A stretch of DNA of 64,000 nucleotides from Lojkania enalia (lineage: Eukaryota > Ascomycota > Dothideomycetes > Pleosporales). Location of the stretch: NCBI GenBank assembly GCA_010094045.1, contig ML986646.1, positions 4,184 to 68,183 of the forward strand, in the 5' to 3' direction. The notes under the pieces were generated by a model that saw only the letters and a program-made list of their open reading frames with translations, was not told the DNA's origin and ran no database searches. The stretch's first letter is position 1. Every line of letters starts with the position of its first letter. The translations under genes and the position numbers were made by a program. Below are positions 53,516 to 64,000 of this stretch, piece after piece.

Positions 53516-54248
53516 ATGGATGCGGCTCCCAACTGCGCCATTTGCAATGCGCCCGCCTATCCAGAATGCCCTTGCGAGTCCGAGCGGCTCCAGATCGCAG
53601 TCAAGCAAGCAGAGAAACGGGCAATGGAAGCGCGGCTGGATGAAATACGGTTCGTCCTCCTGTTCTGTTCATTCGAGGCCCTGTGACTGATTCGACTTCA
53701 GCGACTGGGTTATCTCTCACGCTCGCCAGCACATCCTCAATGCCTTCGAGCGACTGACATCCTCACGCAAACAAGCGCATGCTACATACCTGAACTCGCT
53801 GCCCAACTATGCTATCTACATGCAGTACTCTGGTCACCCGCCAATCCACCCGGTCTACATTGCCCAGCTCCAAGCCCAGATATCGGAGGCGCATGCTGAA
53901 TTGAAGCGAGGCATTGACGCCGACTGGCGTGCCTCCGTACTTCGTTATCCCGAGGTTCTGGACTATTTCTACAGTCTAGTTTCGCTGCGACTACCCGACG
54001 AACGGTCTCCGAGAGTCGCCGAACCACCATTTGCCACTGCGGGATACGTCGATAGGGGCTATGACCATTCTAGGGTTGGGAAGGACAAGAAGAAAAAGAG
54101 GCGGGAAAGAGAATCGTCGGCAGCGCCGCTTGGGAGAGACGATCACATGTACACAGTCGCGTCCAGATTGAGAGGCCCTCCTCCGGTGCCTACCCCTCCC
54201 GTTCAATCTTCAGGATTCCCTCGCCCGCCTGGCATGTATGGTTATTGA
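53516..54248 (+). CDS. Conserved fungal small protein with an N-terminal Cys cluster
   Basis: Two exons: 53516-53649 and 53702-54248; 226 residues. I recognise the pattern from Pezizomycotina hypothetical proteins but know no function. The N-terminus has four cysteines in a short zinc-knuckle-like cluster (CAICNAPAYPECPCESERLQ). It runs into a long amphipathic helix (IAVKQAEKRAMEARLDEIRD), then DWVISHARQHILNAFERLTS and SVLRYPEVLDYFYSLVSLRL. The tail is basic then Pro-rich (KKKKRRERESS, GPPPVPTPPVQS), ending GFPRPPGMYGY. The spliced junction EIR-DWVISHAR matches the conserved sequence. Likely intracellular; the KKKKRRER patch could be a nuclear signal. Confidence 0.82.
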
Positions 54249-55028
54249 GGTTCTATATGTACAGTGTGTCTAGATGCTCAAATACCATTAGCGATACCTC
54301 TCGATTGCATTGGCTACAAAAGGGACAGTCGAGGCCTTGTCGATTCTAACATTCCGATTTCTCATCTATGACTTTCCTTTCATCGGCAACCATTACGATA
54401 ATTCCTTTCTTCCCAAGAACTTTCAGCGTCACTGATCGACCTACCCTTCCTCAGACACCCCGGGTACGTCAGTGCCCTACATCCGAGCCTTGCGCATGGG
54501 GGCACATTCCGTCAGCGCTGAGCGAGAATGAGGCGGTATTGATCCCGAATCAACTTGAAGCATATATCGGCGTTATTACTTTTCGCATCCGCTGCAAGAA
54601 GGAAAGCCCTTGCACGGCTATTGGCGGCCTCACTTTCTTCTACGAGATAACGAAGCATAGCGAGGAGTTGTTGAACCTGGGAATGCGCTTTCTGATATTT
54701 GCCAGACTTTCCTGGCTCGCCCTTAATAGTGGCCTATCGAGATTGAATATAGCTCAAAGTCTTATATTTGATGAGTTAAATATTAAACCAATGGTTTCCG
54801 TCCTTTGAAGGCAATTAGTAAATGTGAATGAGTGGGCATGTGCAGGCGGCTTGGCTCGCACGTGCTTGCGGGCTGCCCTAGTCCAAATTAGATATTAGCG
54901 CCAATCCCCAAGAAGGGTACCTCGGCGCAACACTTTCTAGTCTCGACTACAGCTCACAACAGCTCCATTCCTCACTTCTTTCCAGGGTCGTTGTCTTCTG
55001 AATAAGATAACTAGAGAGACTACCCACT
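54249..55028. other. Intergenic, Cys-rich protein gene to Snu23 gene
   Basis: Contains a 146-codon plus-strand frame (54368-54808) that I do not accept as a gene: no domain, no codon bias, and composition like random translation. A CACGTG lies near 54859. Confidence 0.5.
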
Positions 55029-55670
55029 ATGAGCAACAAGAAGGGAGCTTACGGTACCTCCGGGGGCGGCGACACCTCATTCCGCAAAACCTGGGACCGC
55101 GATGAATATGCCGCCCGCGCCGAAGAACGCGAACGCAAGCACAAAGAAGAGTCCAAAGCCCGCTATGAAGCCGCTCTCGAGGGCAAAAAGTACCACCGCC
55201 GCGCCTCAACGCCTCCCGATGCTCGCGAGACCGAAGCGCGCTCCTCACGGCTCGATGTTGCATCCATGGTTGGCAAGACTATGCTGGTGCCGGCCGGTGC
55301 TGGAATTGGGAAGAGGGGAAAGGGCGCTGGCTTCTACTGTGAAGCTTGTGACTTGACTTTCAAGGACAACATTCAATATGTGGAGCATTTAAATAGTCGA
55401 CAGCATCTTGTGGCAACAGGGCAGACTGGGGAGGTCAAGAGGGCAGGCGTAGAAGAAGTTCGAGCGAGGTTGCTGTGGCTAAAGAGGAAGCGGGATGAGG
55501 AGACGAAGGAAGTGGTTATAGATTTAGATGCTAGACTGGAGATGAACAGGGAAAGGGAAGAAAGGGAGCGCGAAGAGCGGAGACGGAAGAGGAATGAGAA
55601 GAGGAGGAAGACGAAGGATGGTCTTGGGCATCAGGAGGTTAAAATTGAAAATGATGGGATTATTTGCTGA
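55029..55670 (+). CDS. Snu23/ZMAT2 U4/U6.U5 tri-snRNP zinc-finger protein
   Basis: Single exon, 213 residues. The family (yeast Snu23, human ZMAT2) is a component of the spliceosomal B complex. The N-terminal conserved part reads TSFRKTWDRDEYAARAEERE. The U1-type C2H2 finger is at about 98-122 (FYCEACDLTFKDNIQYVEHL NSRQH: C-x2-C-x12-H-x5-H), followed by LVATGQTGEVKRAGVEEVRA. A long Arg/Glu/Lys helix fills the rest (EREEREREERRRKRNEKRRK). Size and domain order are as in homologues. The lack of an intron is unremarkable. Confidence 0.93.
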   Translation: MSNKKGAYGTSGGGDTSFRKTWDRDEYAARAEERERKHKEESKARYEAALEGKKYHRRASTPPDARETEARSSRLDVASMVGKTMLVPAGAGIGKRGKGAGFYCEACDLTFKDNIQYVEHLNSRQHLVATGQTGEVKRAGVEEVRARLLWLKRKRDEETKEVVIDLDARLEMNREREEREREERRRKRNEKRRKTKDGLGHQEVKIENDGIIC

Positions 55671-56191
55671 GAGATTTCTTTTCCACCCTAGTAGGTTCCC
55701 GGTCGTGAGTAGGCATTTGGGGAACATTCACACTTGCATGATCGGCGTTTACAGGACGGCACCATTCACACACCAAAGTTAGGTATATTGCATTTTGAGG
55801 CGTTTGACATTAGTACCGCTACTTCCCTGAAGTAAGATTCTGGAAGGACTCCGTAGTTGCTTTTTACAGATCTTACATGCATGTGATAGTGCTTCACGTC
55901 GTTACGTACAATCCATGTACAATCGATGTACATTCAATGTACATTTGATGTACAATCCATGTACAATTGATGTACACTCAATGTACATCATGGGAAACCC
56001 AGCCATCGCCAAACAGAAGGCTTTACGAAGCATACCCAATCTTCTATTGTCCTTTGTCCGTCATTGCTTAAAGTCCGGTCAGGTCTTCACCACAAAACGA
56101 GCTGCCGAGCTATGCGATTTCTAAGCACGATAACCATGATAATTCTTAAGCTCTATCTCAAGCTCAATCACATATTTCCATCTCCAATGAC
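55671..56191. other. Intergenic region with an 11-bp tandem array
   Basis: 3' flank of the Snu23 gene and promoter of the glutathione transferase. Contains the GTAC array listed next; otherwise no feature. Confidence 0.6.
55906..55993. repeat. Eight-unit 11-bp tandem array, consensus GTACAnTnnAT
   Basis: Consecutive 11-base units read gtacaatccat, gtacaatcgat, gtacattcaat, gtacatttgat, gtacaatccat, gtacaattgat, gtacactcaat and a degenerate last unit. Each junction makes the palindrome ATGTAC(A). Every unit keeps gtaca and the closing at, while positions 6-9 vary. The period is close to one DNA helical turn, so the GTAC sites face one side of the helix. It lies about 200 bases upstream of the glutathione transferase start. 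Confidence 0.9.
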
Positions 56192-57193
56192 ATGAGCTTC
56201 TCATCACACTTCCACAGACAATCCCAGCAATTTTTTCGAAACGCCCTACGACGTCTATCAAAGGCTAGTCCATTGCGGACGCTAACCAAGCTACCCTTGC
56301 CCCGTCCATCCACCTCCAACATGCCCCCCATCACCAAAGACACCACTCCAAATATCACTCTCTACACGCACCGCCGATGCCCCTGGGCTCACCGTGCACA
56401 CATCGTAATCAGAGAACTCGGACTACCGTACGAAGAGGTCATCATAGACCTCGACAAGCCACGGGAACCATGGTACCTTGAACTCAACCCCGTAGGTCCC
56501 AACTTCCTTAAGCTCCGTCCTCAATCACCGCGCATCTTGCAACTAACCACTAACGCTCTCCAGCGCGGGCTCGTTCCTACAATCAAATACTCCAATGGCG
56601 ATCTAAGCGAAGAAATTATTACCGAATCCGCCGTGGTCTCACATTTCCTCGCTGACGCGCATCCCTCGCATCTCGTCCCGAGGTCCGGAACCCCCGAAGC
56701 AGCTCTGAAGCGCGCGCGCATCAACTCCTTCGTTGACACTTGGGTTAGCAAATGCGGATCATTCTGGATGCGTATTGCCAAGGAAGAAAACGCGGACGAG
56801 AAGGAGAAGTTGGCGCAGCAATTAGTGAGCTTGGTGGGCAAGGAGGTAGATCCGCTGTTGAAGGATGCGGCGCCGTTCTTCGGGGGGAGTGATAAGTTCA
56901 CTCTGGCCGAGGTATGCGGTTTCTAGAAACCAGATTGTGTATGCTACGAGAGGGCTGATTGAACCGTCTAGGCTCTAGTTGCACCGTTCATCTTGCGACT
57001 TTACGCACTTACGAAGAACGGCCTACTTCCCCAGTCCATAGTCACAGGCTTTACCACCCTTCCCCACTTCTCCAATTGGGCCACAGAAGTCATCAAGCAG
57101 GACAGCGTGACATACACATGGGACGAGAACGTCATCATCGAAGGAACCAAGCGCAAAATCGCATCACTGAAAGCACAGGCCCAGAAGATGTAA
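56192..57193 (+). CDS. Glutathione S-transferase, omega-like (Cys active site)
   Basis: Three exons: 56192-56491, 56564-56911 and 56972-57193; 289 residues. The N-terminal about 40 residues are basic and Ser/Arg-rich (FRNALRRLSKASPLRTLTK), like a mitochondrial presequence. An internal ATG at 56321 (MPPITKDTTPN) would give a cytosolic form of 246 residues. The thioredoxin-fold domain has YTHRRCPWAHRAHIVIRELG, the CPWA motif of omega-like enzymes with a catalytic Cys, and LVPTIKY with the cis-Pro, then ITESAVVSHFLADA. The all-helical C-terminal domain follows (FTLAEALVAPFILRLYALTK). Omega types act as thiol transferases or dehydroascorbate reductases; the substrate is not given by sequence. The 72-nt first intron is a multiple of three with no stop, but the conserved LNP-RGLVPTIKY junction shows it is spliced. 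Confidence 0.9.
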
Positions 57194-57623
57194 AAGCAAA
57201 ATGCTAAGCCATAATATTGTCATGTCTCTAAGTTCTGTCTGAATGCCGGTAAGGAACGTGTTTGTTTTACCACCCCAACCACACACACACAATGTGAGAA
57301 TTCCCATTATTGTCATCAGCGCCGGCAATGGATAGGATATCACAACTATGCGTAAAACAAAACGTCCCGCTTGTCGATGCTATATGAGAGTCAAGGAAAG
57401 CGAGAATCCCTACATGCTCGCTTCAAATGCGAAACCATACCACCTATGCAATTTGGTGCCATTCTCACCTATATGCTATTGTGTAAGATCCAGGAAATGC
57501 AAGAGGATGATTTCTCTGAACGGTTGTTATCGGGAGGTTGTAGGCGAAAGAATGCATGACAAAAAGAAAATAGTTGCGATATACGATACCAAGAACATGG
57601 AGAATGTCTGGCCACTATGAATT
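57194..57623. other. Convergent intergenic region
   Basis: 3' flanks of the glutathione transferase and the Xbp1-like gene. A short CA run (cacacacaca) near 57282-57291. No gene. Confidence 0.6.
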
Positions 57624-59107
57624 TTAGTACTTCGATCCGCGACGAGTGCGTTTAGCAGGATGAGACGCAATTTCAATGGGTCTGAGTTCCGCGTCCGCAG
57701 TCTTGAGTTTGAGTAGCCAGTTCGCTGCAGTGATGTCCTCTGTTGTAAAACGTTCTTTGGTATCGTCGTCGTCCTCCAGATCGGAGGATTCGGTCGAACT
57801 ACGCGGCATACTAGACGGTGTCGCAAGACGAAGGCTGACTGCTTCATCTGGTCCATATGCCGCTTTAGAGTGTGTCCGCTTCGTCCGAAGCGGAGTACAG
57901 TCGACCGCACCTGACACTGAAGAGAGCCAAGGAGTAACGGGGTTAGAACGAGGAGGTTCTGTAGGCGAACGAGATCGGTTGTTCACAGCTGTCCAACCTT
58001 TGCTTCGTGGAGAAACTTCAGGAGAGAAGAAGTATTTATCGCTCTGGTCCGTGTCGGTTCCGTATCCACTCTCTAGGTCCGATGGCCTCGTTCGTCGCTG
58101 TTTTTTGTCCTTGGTAGCCCATTTAGGGCTCGCGAACTGTGTTTTTGGAGTCTTCGGCGTTGTGGGCGGTTGAAGAGTGTTCGTGATCCTGTATGCTTCA
58201 CCTTCTGCGCGCCAGCGATTGCACTCGGTTATACATTCCCGAACAGTGGCAGGATCAATAATGAACTTGGCAAAGTTTGGGTCGCTTGGAGGGATGCAAA
58301 TAGACGGGAATTCAGTGCCAAAGATTGGCGTGAGTGCATAGCGGATTTCGTAGCAAAACGTTGCAGCGACGGCTTTGGCGGCCTTGTAGGGCATCCAGTA
58401 TCCTTCGATATGTTAGTAGGTTCACGCCGAGCCTACACTGAGCCTATACGAGCCATGGACTGACCTTGGGCAGTTAATGCCCCCCCAGTAATGCTATGAC
58501 TAATGTCTTTTAATCCGGGATTCAAGTTCAAGACTTTCGCAGGTTGGGTCTAGAGCAGTCAGTATTGATTTGACCCTTAGGATAATAGAGTCACACTGAC
58601 TTTTGAATACTTTAGACTCTTGAAGAAAGGCGTAACGCGCGTGAGCCCGACGTTATAGTCCCAAATCACAACATACTCTCGCTCATCTCCGGGAAGCTTG
58701 AAAGTGTACTGGAACACTACCCACTTGTTAGCATATTCCTGCCCCGTCGAAGAGGACATACCATTAAAAGCATCTCTGCCAGTCTTCGCCGTGAACTCCT
58801 TCTTTTCGCTGGTGTAGGGAATATGCCGGCGATATTCCGCTATCTTACCCATCGGGTGTATCTGAAACTTCCTGTGCTGCGTTGCTAGATGTTTGTCGTT
58901 TCCCGTTTCATATGGCGGATAGTTCACGAAGCCGACTACTTTCGTCCCCTCGGTCAGGATCATTGCATCCTTTGGAATCTTCTGTCGTCTAGGAAAGGAC
59001 GTATTGAGCGACACGGTGCGCGTTGCGCTGGGTGGAGGTGGACTCTCGGAACTGCGGTGGTTTTGGTCGTCACAGGTGAACGGATTCAACAGAGATTGAA
59101 TCCTCAT
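57624..59107 (-). CDS. APSES-type DNA-binding protein, Xbp1-like
   Basis: Four exons: 59107-58762, 58716-58601, 58549-58465 and 58402-57624; phases close to 441 residues. The start at 59107 ([14 protein letters not shown]) matches the SLLNP opening I know from homologues. The frame is open to 59218, which would add 37 residues. The APSES-like KilA-N domain is assembled from all four exons: GRDAFN + [37 protein letters not shown] + [20 protein letters not shown] and TGGALTAQG + [20 protein letters not shown]. The last about 190 residues are Ser/Thr/Pro-rich with SP sites. Yeast Xbp1 represses cyclin and other genes in stress and quiescence; a like role is inferred. The 45-nt first intron (58717-58761) is a multiple of three with no stop. 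Confidence 0.88.
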
Positions 59108-62100
59108 AGTGTCTCTTAGCTGGTGTGTCCTAGTTCCAGGTTGATGGCCGAGGCTCAAGCTATGTGCTTCGACCCTTGTGGAGGTACCCGTCAAGGATGA
59201 CCTTGGAGCAAAGACCAAGTGGGGGAAAGCAGAACTAATCTGCCGTGGAACGCAAGACGAAATTTGGAGAGGAGGTTTAGTGACGGTGGCAGAAAGAAGT
59301 AGGCTTGCGAGCGAGCGTTTGCAGAATATCCACGAGGTCTGGGTGCGCAGCGTATATTACGAACCAGCGATACCGCACGAATAAGAGTACAGTTAACGGA
59401 AAAGGATGTAGATCTACTTTCCTGTCAGTGGAAGGTGTCAACCAAATAAATGAGAGATTCAAAGTACGTGCTTCTCCAGGGTTTGAATTGACTGCCGATA
59501 GATTTGCTGTCGTATGTTTGGGATCTTGCTTACGAAAAGAAAGCGATGCAGCGCCACCTGTGTCAAGCCTTGTCTGGTGAAGGACTTTTTCGTTTGCCGT
59601 ACCGTCCCGTAATGATAGACTACAATCCCGCCCAGCTTCCAACGAATTGCTTGGATGACAACTGCGACAGCGGATCTAAGACTCTGGGGTATCCGCAGGT
59701 CAGCTACGCCTATCAACTTTCGACTATCGAGCGGTTTGTTCTTATTACCGGATTTTAAAATGAACCAACGAATTTCGTAGGTGTGTTTTGATCACGCCTT
59801 CCGGACCTCGCCACAAAAGGAGACACAAGGATGAAGGAGAATATCTGGATTAATGGGATCGGAATTCAGTGGAGGAGTTGCTGCGCTGTCCATCGATGCC
59901 TTATAACACGGCACAGAATTTTCTTGATCCATGTGCTGCCACTAATGTTTACCGCTTCCCGAACGTGCGTTGCCAAAGCTTGTCAAAGCTCCCTGCAAGT
60001 GGTTTCCGGTGTGCAGGAGCATAGAGTGGGTGGGTTTCAGAACGCACACTCGGTGGCTTGACATGTATCGCGAGCCGTTCGGATTCACTGGCTACAAACG
60101 CTAATGCTTCCACAACTCGCCAAATTGGATGAAGCAGGGTACCAGGGCGGGGAAATAGCATCGAGGGATGGATGTTCCACGGCGTCAATCATCCTTCCCG
60201 CTCGTGCCCTGCATTCTAACATGCTTGGCTAATCGTGCTGATTTGCCTTGGTCGCCCTTTGTTCTGAGATACATTTCATGTCTCTGGGCAGAACAAATGA
60301 GGCGGCGGTCAGTGCTGGTAGTATAGAGCGTGGTGCCAGCTTCTGTGTAGCACAATACGTATTGGAACGTTCACAACTCAGTCTGGCTAATTTGACAAGG
60401 CTTAGCGCTTTCCTCAATCTTATCCGTCCTCGCGTTGGACGAGATAAAAGATTACTTTGGGAGAGTAGAAGCTTCGTTGGCCAGCGTATGAAGTCGATGT
60501 TGGCGCGCTCTTCGCTCCACGCGTGACTACCGCCACCACTGTTCAGATATTACTCCCCTCAAGCAGCCTCGCTGGCAGAATTTCCTACACCAGTATGGCC
60601 TGTCAGGCCTCCTGTCAGCATGGCTCGCGGCAACGAATCGGTAGTGTTTACATCTGCATGTTCCCGACGAAACAAGCGCACGTACCGCACCTGGAAGCCC
60701 ACACCGCAAACGTGGTTGCCATCGGCCCTTCTAGGGTACGGACGGCTGCTTACACAAATTGGAAGCATTTAGAAGAATTGGTTGGCGTAGACATGAATCA
60801 AAGGGGCCAGAAATCTGGTTGCATAAAGTACTCGATCGGAAAGGTCCCGCCCCTGATGACTGCCCTGCTGCCATACCTTCAGCAGCCTTGCCATCAAGAG
60901 AGTCGAGAGAAATCAGAGACACTCATGAAATCTGTTCGTTCTGCTGAACTGAGACAGGACTCACCGCGATATGCACGGCTCGTCACCTTTCCCGCTCGGT
61001 TTGTTGATAGTTGCTCCTCCGGCATCTGATTCACCCTGTTTTCCAGCTCCAGAACAAAGAAAATGGTGTTTCAAAATCGCGAACATGCGTCCCTGACCGC
61101 CTGGTGTCATCCGGTGAAGAAGGGCGGTGATTTTGACAGGTTCTTGACCGCCCGAATGTTCAAAGGGCTTTATGCATTGCTTGCTGTGGGTAGCCGCAAC
61201 CTCGCCTAAGCTATGGACGATTGAGCTTCAGGATATGTCCATCAAGACCCCCTAGAATGACGATCTTCTCTATTGTGACACTTATCACGCGGATATGCTT
61301 CCTAATAATAGAATGAGTCCAAGTCCCTAACAAGAGCAGTGTCAAGCGGTGAGCGAGTAAACTTTCAACCGAAGTCGTGAGCAGGCTGCCCACCTTGAAG
61401 CTAAGCAATAGCATGCACTTAGTTGTGACACATCCAGCCTGTGCGTGTCAACGATGCCATGTACACGATCGGGAGAAGAGATCACTCGTGTTGCTTGAGT
61501 CAAGAGTTGAAGAGCGAATGTTCGCTCTGCAACGCTCAGTAATTCGGCTCTCCTTGGGAATTTCTGCCGCTTCCGCCATGGGCACACAGTGCCATTAAGC
61601 CGGGATCAAAGACCCTGACCCTTCCGGTAATTCAAACCCTGGACTGTGGGACAAGGACACCGCAAGTTGTTGACACGCCTTTGTGGGCAGATGTCAACAT
61701 TGCTTCGGTGAATTGTTGCACATGGGGTTGTCGAGGATGCCAGGGCACAGGGAGTTGTTCCACTTGCGCAGAAAAGTTGTCTCCGCACCGAACAAGCGGA
61801 GGTGAGCGCTGAGAAATTCGAAGCGATGGGAATACCTATATCGACGGGTCGGTAATTGACCAAGTTTCAGGATGACTAAGTCAAAAGGGTGGGAAGGTAC
61901 CCATGTCGTACTAAGCCGGGCAGAAACGCGCAGGCTGGACATGCGCATCACTCCCGGTCATTTCTCACTCATCACGTTTGCTGTACGACCTAGCTGTCAA
62001 GATCTAGCATACAGAGACGGACCATGAATGAGCCACACAGGAAGTCACTGTCAAGGTGGATTGCTTATAGACTACATCCATTCCGCTGCAGTACTTCTGT

Positions 62101-64000
62101 CCACCCCATGCAGGCATCCATGCGACATGGACGACTTTTGGCACTCAAGTTGTAGGCAAGTCGCATTATTCAACGCATTCGAGGCACAAGCAGTGGCTTG
62201 CGGTTACTGGTTACTAGTGGATCAATATTGTGAAGTGGGTGTCACCGCGGGAGCGTGGTGGCGATTTTTTGACACGCAATGAGGAGAGAAGTGCTAGCAC
62301 TGAGCCACCATCCTTTACGTCCGTAATCTAGCAGCTACTTAGTAAAAGGCTATTATCCACCTACCAGGCAATCTAGATCTCTAGTGAGATCCCTCACGAC
62401 TATCCCTGTGCCATTCGCTCGAACGTTCCCTAAGACTGGCACAAATTTCCTTGTCAACCCACAACTCCCCCAGACCATTTCGACGAGCGCCAATAGATGG
62501 ACGTACATACCTTAGCTGAGAAGCACAAGCACTTGGAAAGTTCTTCGTCTTCCCGCTCCCGGGCCGCAGGTCGGCACTGATAAACGTACAGTCTACCTCC
62601 GCACTACACCCTGATGTTTCTATTTCTCCTCCCCAATATATGCGCGCCGCACTGTATCATTCTTCCCACCCAGACCAACGGCATTTTGCAGAAATACGAC
62701 GTCTCCAGTCAACCGGCCGGCCGTCGAGCAGATGATACCAGCGTAAGTTGCAATTATGTGCGACGCAGCTGTCAAAATCTCCCTGCTACCGTGTCGTATG
62801 CAATCTCACTACTCCTTTAACGGATAAGGATACCGGACAACAATGTGGGGGAACAGTAGGAGTGCGATACAGAGCACGAGAAGTAAAGGTTGAACATGTC
62901 ACTGCCCTCTTTAGTGAAGGGCTATACATCCGTTATTATAGGTGAACAGACAGAAAGATTTGGAAAAAGCGACCAGCTTCCGCTTAACCAAGTTCGAATA
63001 CCCATCCGACACAGTGAGTGGCCTCCAGTTAGGGGTACGATGACGATATTGAGCAACATAGTGCTGGTCTAGGTCTCGCTTAGCGACACTGTCCCTCGAG
63101 GGCTGTGTGTCCATAGTACTTGTTCCGGTAGGATTTCACTGATGGCTGCAGCAATGGGATCAAGCTTTGTGGCGCTTTTGGTGAGGTTGGACATGGGATG
63201 ATCCGAGGTTTATACATGGCCTGCTCGAGTAACGCGCGGAACCAAAGGATATTTCCAACTTCTCGTCCTTCATTAGTATCATAACTCAATGCTAATTATC
63301 CTCACAAAGGACCGAGTCCGGCCATGCGGCGGAGTATACAGGGTATATATGCCCGTCTTCCAGGAATATATGGAGAGTTAGGTCAAGGCGACTAACGCGA
63401 CTAAAGCCTATCATATCAACAGGGCTGGAATGCTAGTCTAGCATTCCGCTTTCCTCTATTTCATACTATCAACAGCTAACTCTCTTGAGTTCTTTGCTAG
63501 TTCTGCCTAGCCGCATCGTCCTCGTTAGCACGACATGTATCTGCTCGGCGACCTCGGCTTGGCAAGTAGCCCAACACACAACCTACCAACTTGAAATAAT
63601 TGGCTCACATTCTCTCGTAGCTGCACCTGTAACTACCCGTACTGCGTTTATTCATTGAGATGCGGTGATCAACGGCCCGTGTCTCCCGCCATTTGCAATA
63701 CCAAACTGTCAAATGCGCGGCATGAAGGAAGCAGTTCCTGACAGGTGCGTAAGACGAGAAGGGCGAAGGACCCTTGATAATTTCACCCTTCTAGAAGCCT
63801 TCCAAGGTCGGCTCACTCTATGATGAATTTTCGAGCAAGTGCAACGGCTCCAGTTTCCGACGTTAGTACGAGATTCGCCTGTATAAGTTCATTGGCTCCA
63901 GTGCGGGTCCGACAGCGAACCAAGTCTGCCTTGTCCTACAGATTTATGAACCGCACAAAACGCGGTTTCGTAACTACTGTCCTCTGTCTCCAGACCGGCG
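59108..64000. other. 4.9-kb stretch with no supported gene
   Basis: The longest frame (60523-61029 plus, 168 codons) and all others show no domain, no repeats and no splice logic, and opposing frames overlap them. I see no transposon ends, terminal repeats or polymerase or transposase motifs. A perfect inverted repeat is at 63427-63447. The Xbp1-like promoter takes the first few hundred bases. It may continue into a gene-poor region beyond the window. Confidence 0.5.
63427..63447. repeat. Perfect 9-bp inverted repeat with 3-nt loop
   Basis: ggaatgcta and tagcattcc flank gtc. A short dyad that could form a hairpin or bind a dimer. No T tract follows and no flanking element is seen. Confidence 0.6.

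Noticed and set aside
54368..54808. 146-codon plus-strand frame
   Set aside because: No recognisable domain or splice context; composition is not gene-like.
59470..59490. tRNA B-box-like gggtttgaattgac, and a similar site near 61620
   Set aside because: No A box or cloverleaf stems could be found at either place.
60523..61029. 168-codon plus-strand frame
   Set aside because: No domain, overlapped by opposing frames, no neighbouring exons.

Overview
The window is nuclear DNA of a filamentous ascomycete (Pezizomycotina). The grounds are: protein genes read from both strands at roughly one per 2-2.5 kb; short introns (about 41-110 nt) with GT-AG borders and CTAAC/CTGAC-type branch sites; and families and architectures typical of these fungi, such as a homeodomain plus C2H2 factor, an Xbp1-like APSES factor, a long Not4 and a short Cog7-like protein. 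I could not fix the class or genus. There is no operon logic. Gene models were built by hand from reading frame, splice sites and family resemblance, and most exon phases were checked to close. I saw no rRNA, tRNA, CRISPR array or intact transposon.

Layout. 0-9 kb: a Cog7-like Golgi tether subunit, a degenerate 60-68 bp repeat, a two-BIR Bir1 (minus) divergent from mitochondrial CDP-DAG synthase TAM41 (plus), and a tandem CCCH zinc-finger protein. 9-15 kb: a long low-complexity coding exon lying directly downstream of the Not4 RING-RRM-CCCH ubiquitin ligase on the same strand. It may be the missing C-terminal half of Not4. 15-28.5 kb: the 30 kDa complex I subunit, a DUF1349 protein, an unknown small protein, a GMPPA-like nucleotidyltransferase, a 2OG-Fe(II) oxygenase, then COQ5 and branched-chain keto-acid dehydrogenase E1-alpha head to head over 198 bp, and a probably decaying gene. 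28.5-41 kb: Rad4/XPC, a Pca1/CrpA-like heavy-metal P1B-ATPase, a disordered acidic nuclear-type protein and a 5'-nucleotidase-family phosphoesterase with a GC-AG intron. 41-50.4 kb: a histidine-phosphatase protein, a class II aldolase/adducin protein and a homeodomain/C2H2 transcription factor. 50.4-59.2 kb: an F-box locus with unresolved splicing, a conserved small Cys-rich protein, Snu23/ZMAT2, an 11-bp tandem array, a glutathione transferase with a stop-free intron, and an Xbp1-like APSES regulator. 59.2-64 kb holds no gene I can support.

Functionally the set is mostly housekeeping: mitochondrial metabolism (TAM41, complex I, COQ5, BCKDH E1-alpha), RNA and transcription control (Not4, CCCH protein, Snu23, Xbp1-like, HD/C2H2), DNA repair and chromosome segregation (Rad4, Bir1), and Golgi and cell-wall sugar supply (Cog7-like, GMPPA-like). 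I did not find a convincing novel gene system. The items most worth a second look are the Not4 exon question, the broken locus at 27.1-28.1 kb, the 11-bp GTAC array, the in-frame stop-free introns, and the Cys-x-Cys-Cys metal site of the P-type ATPase.
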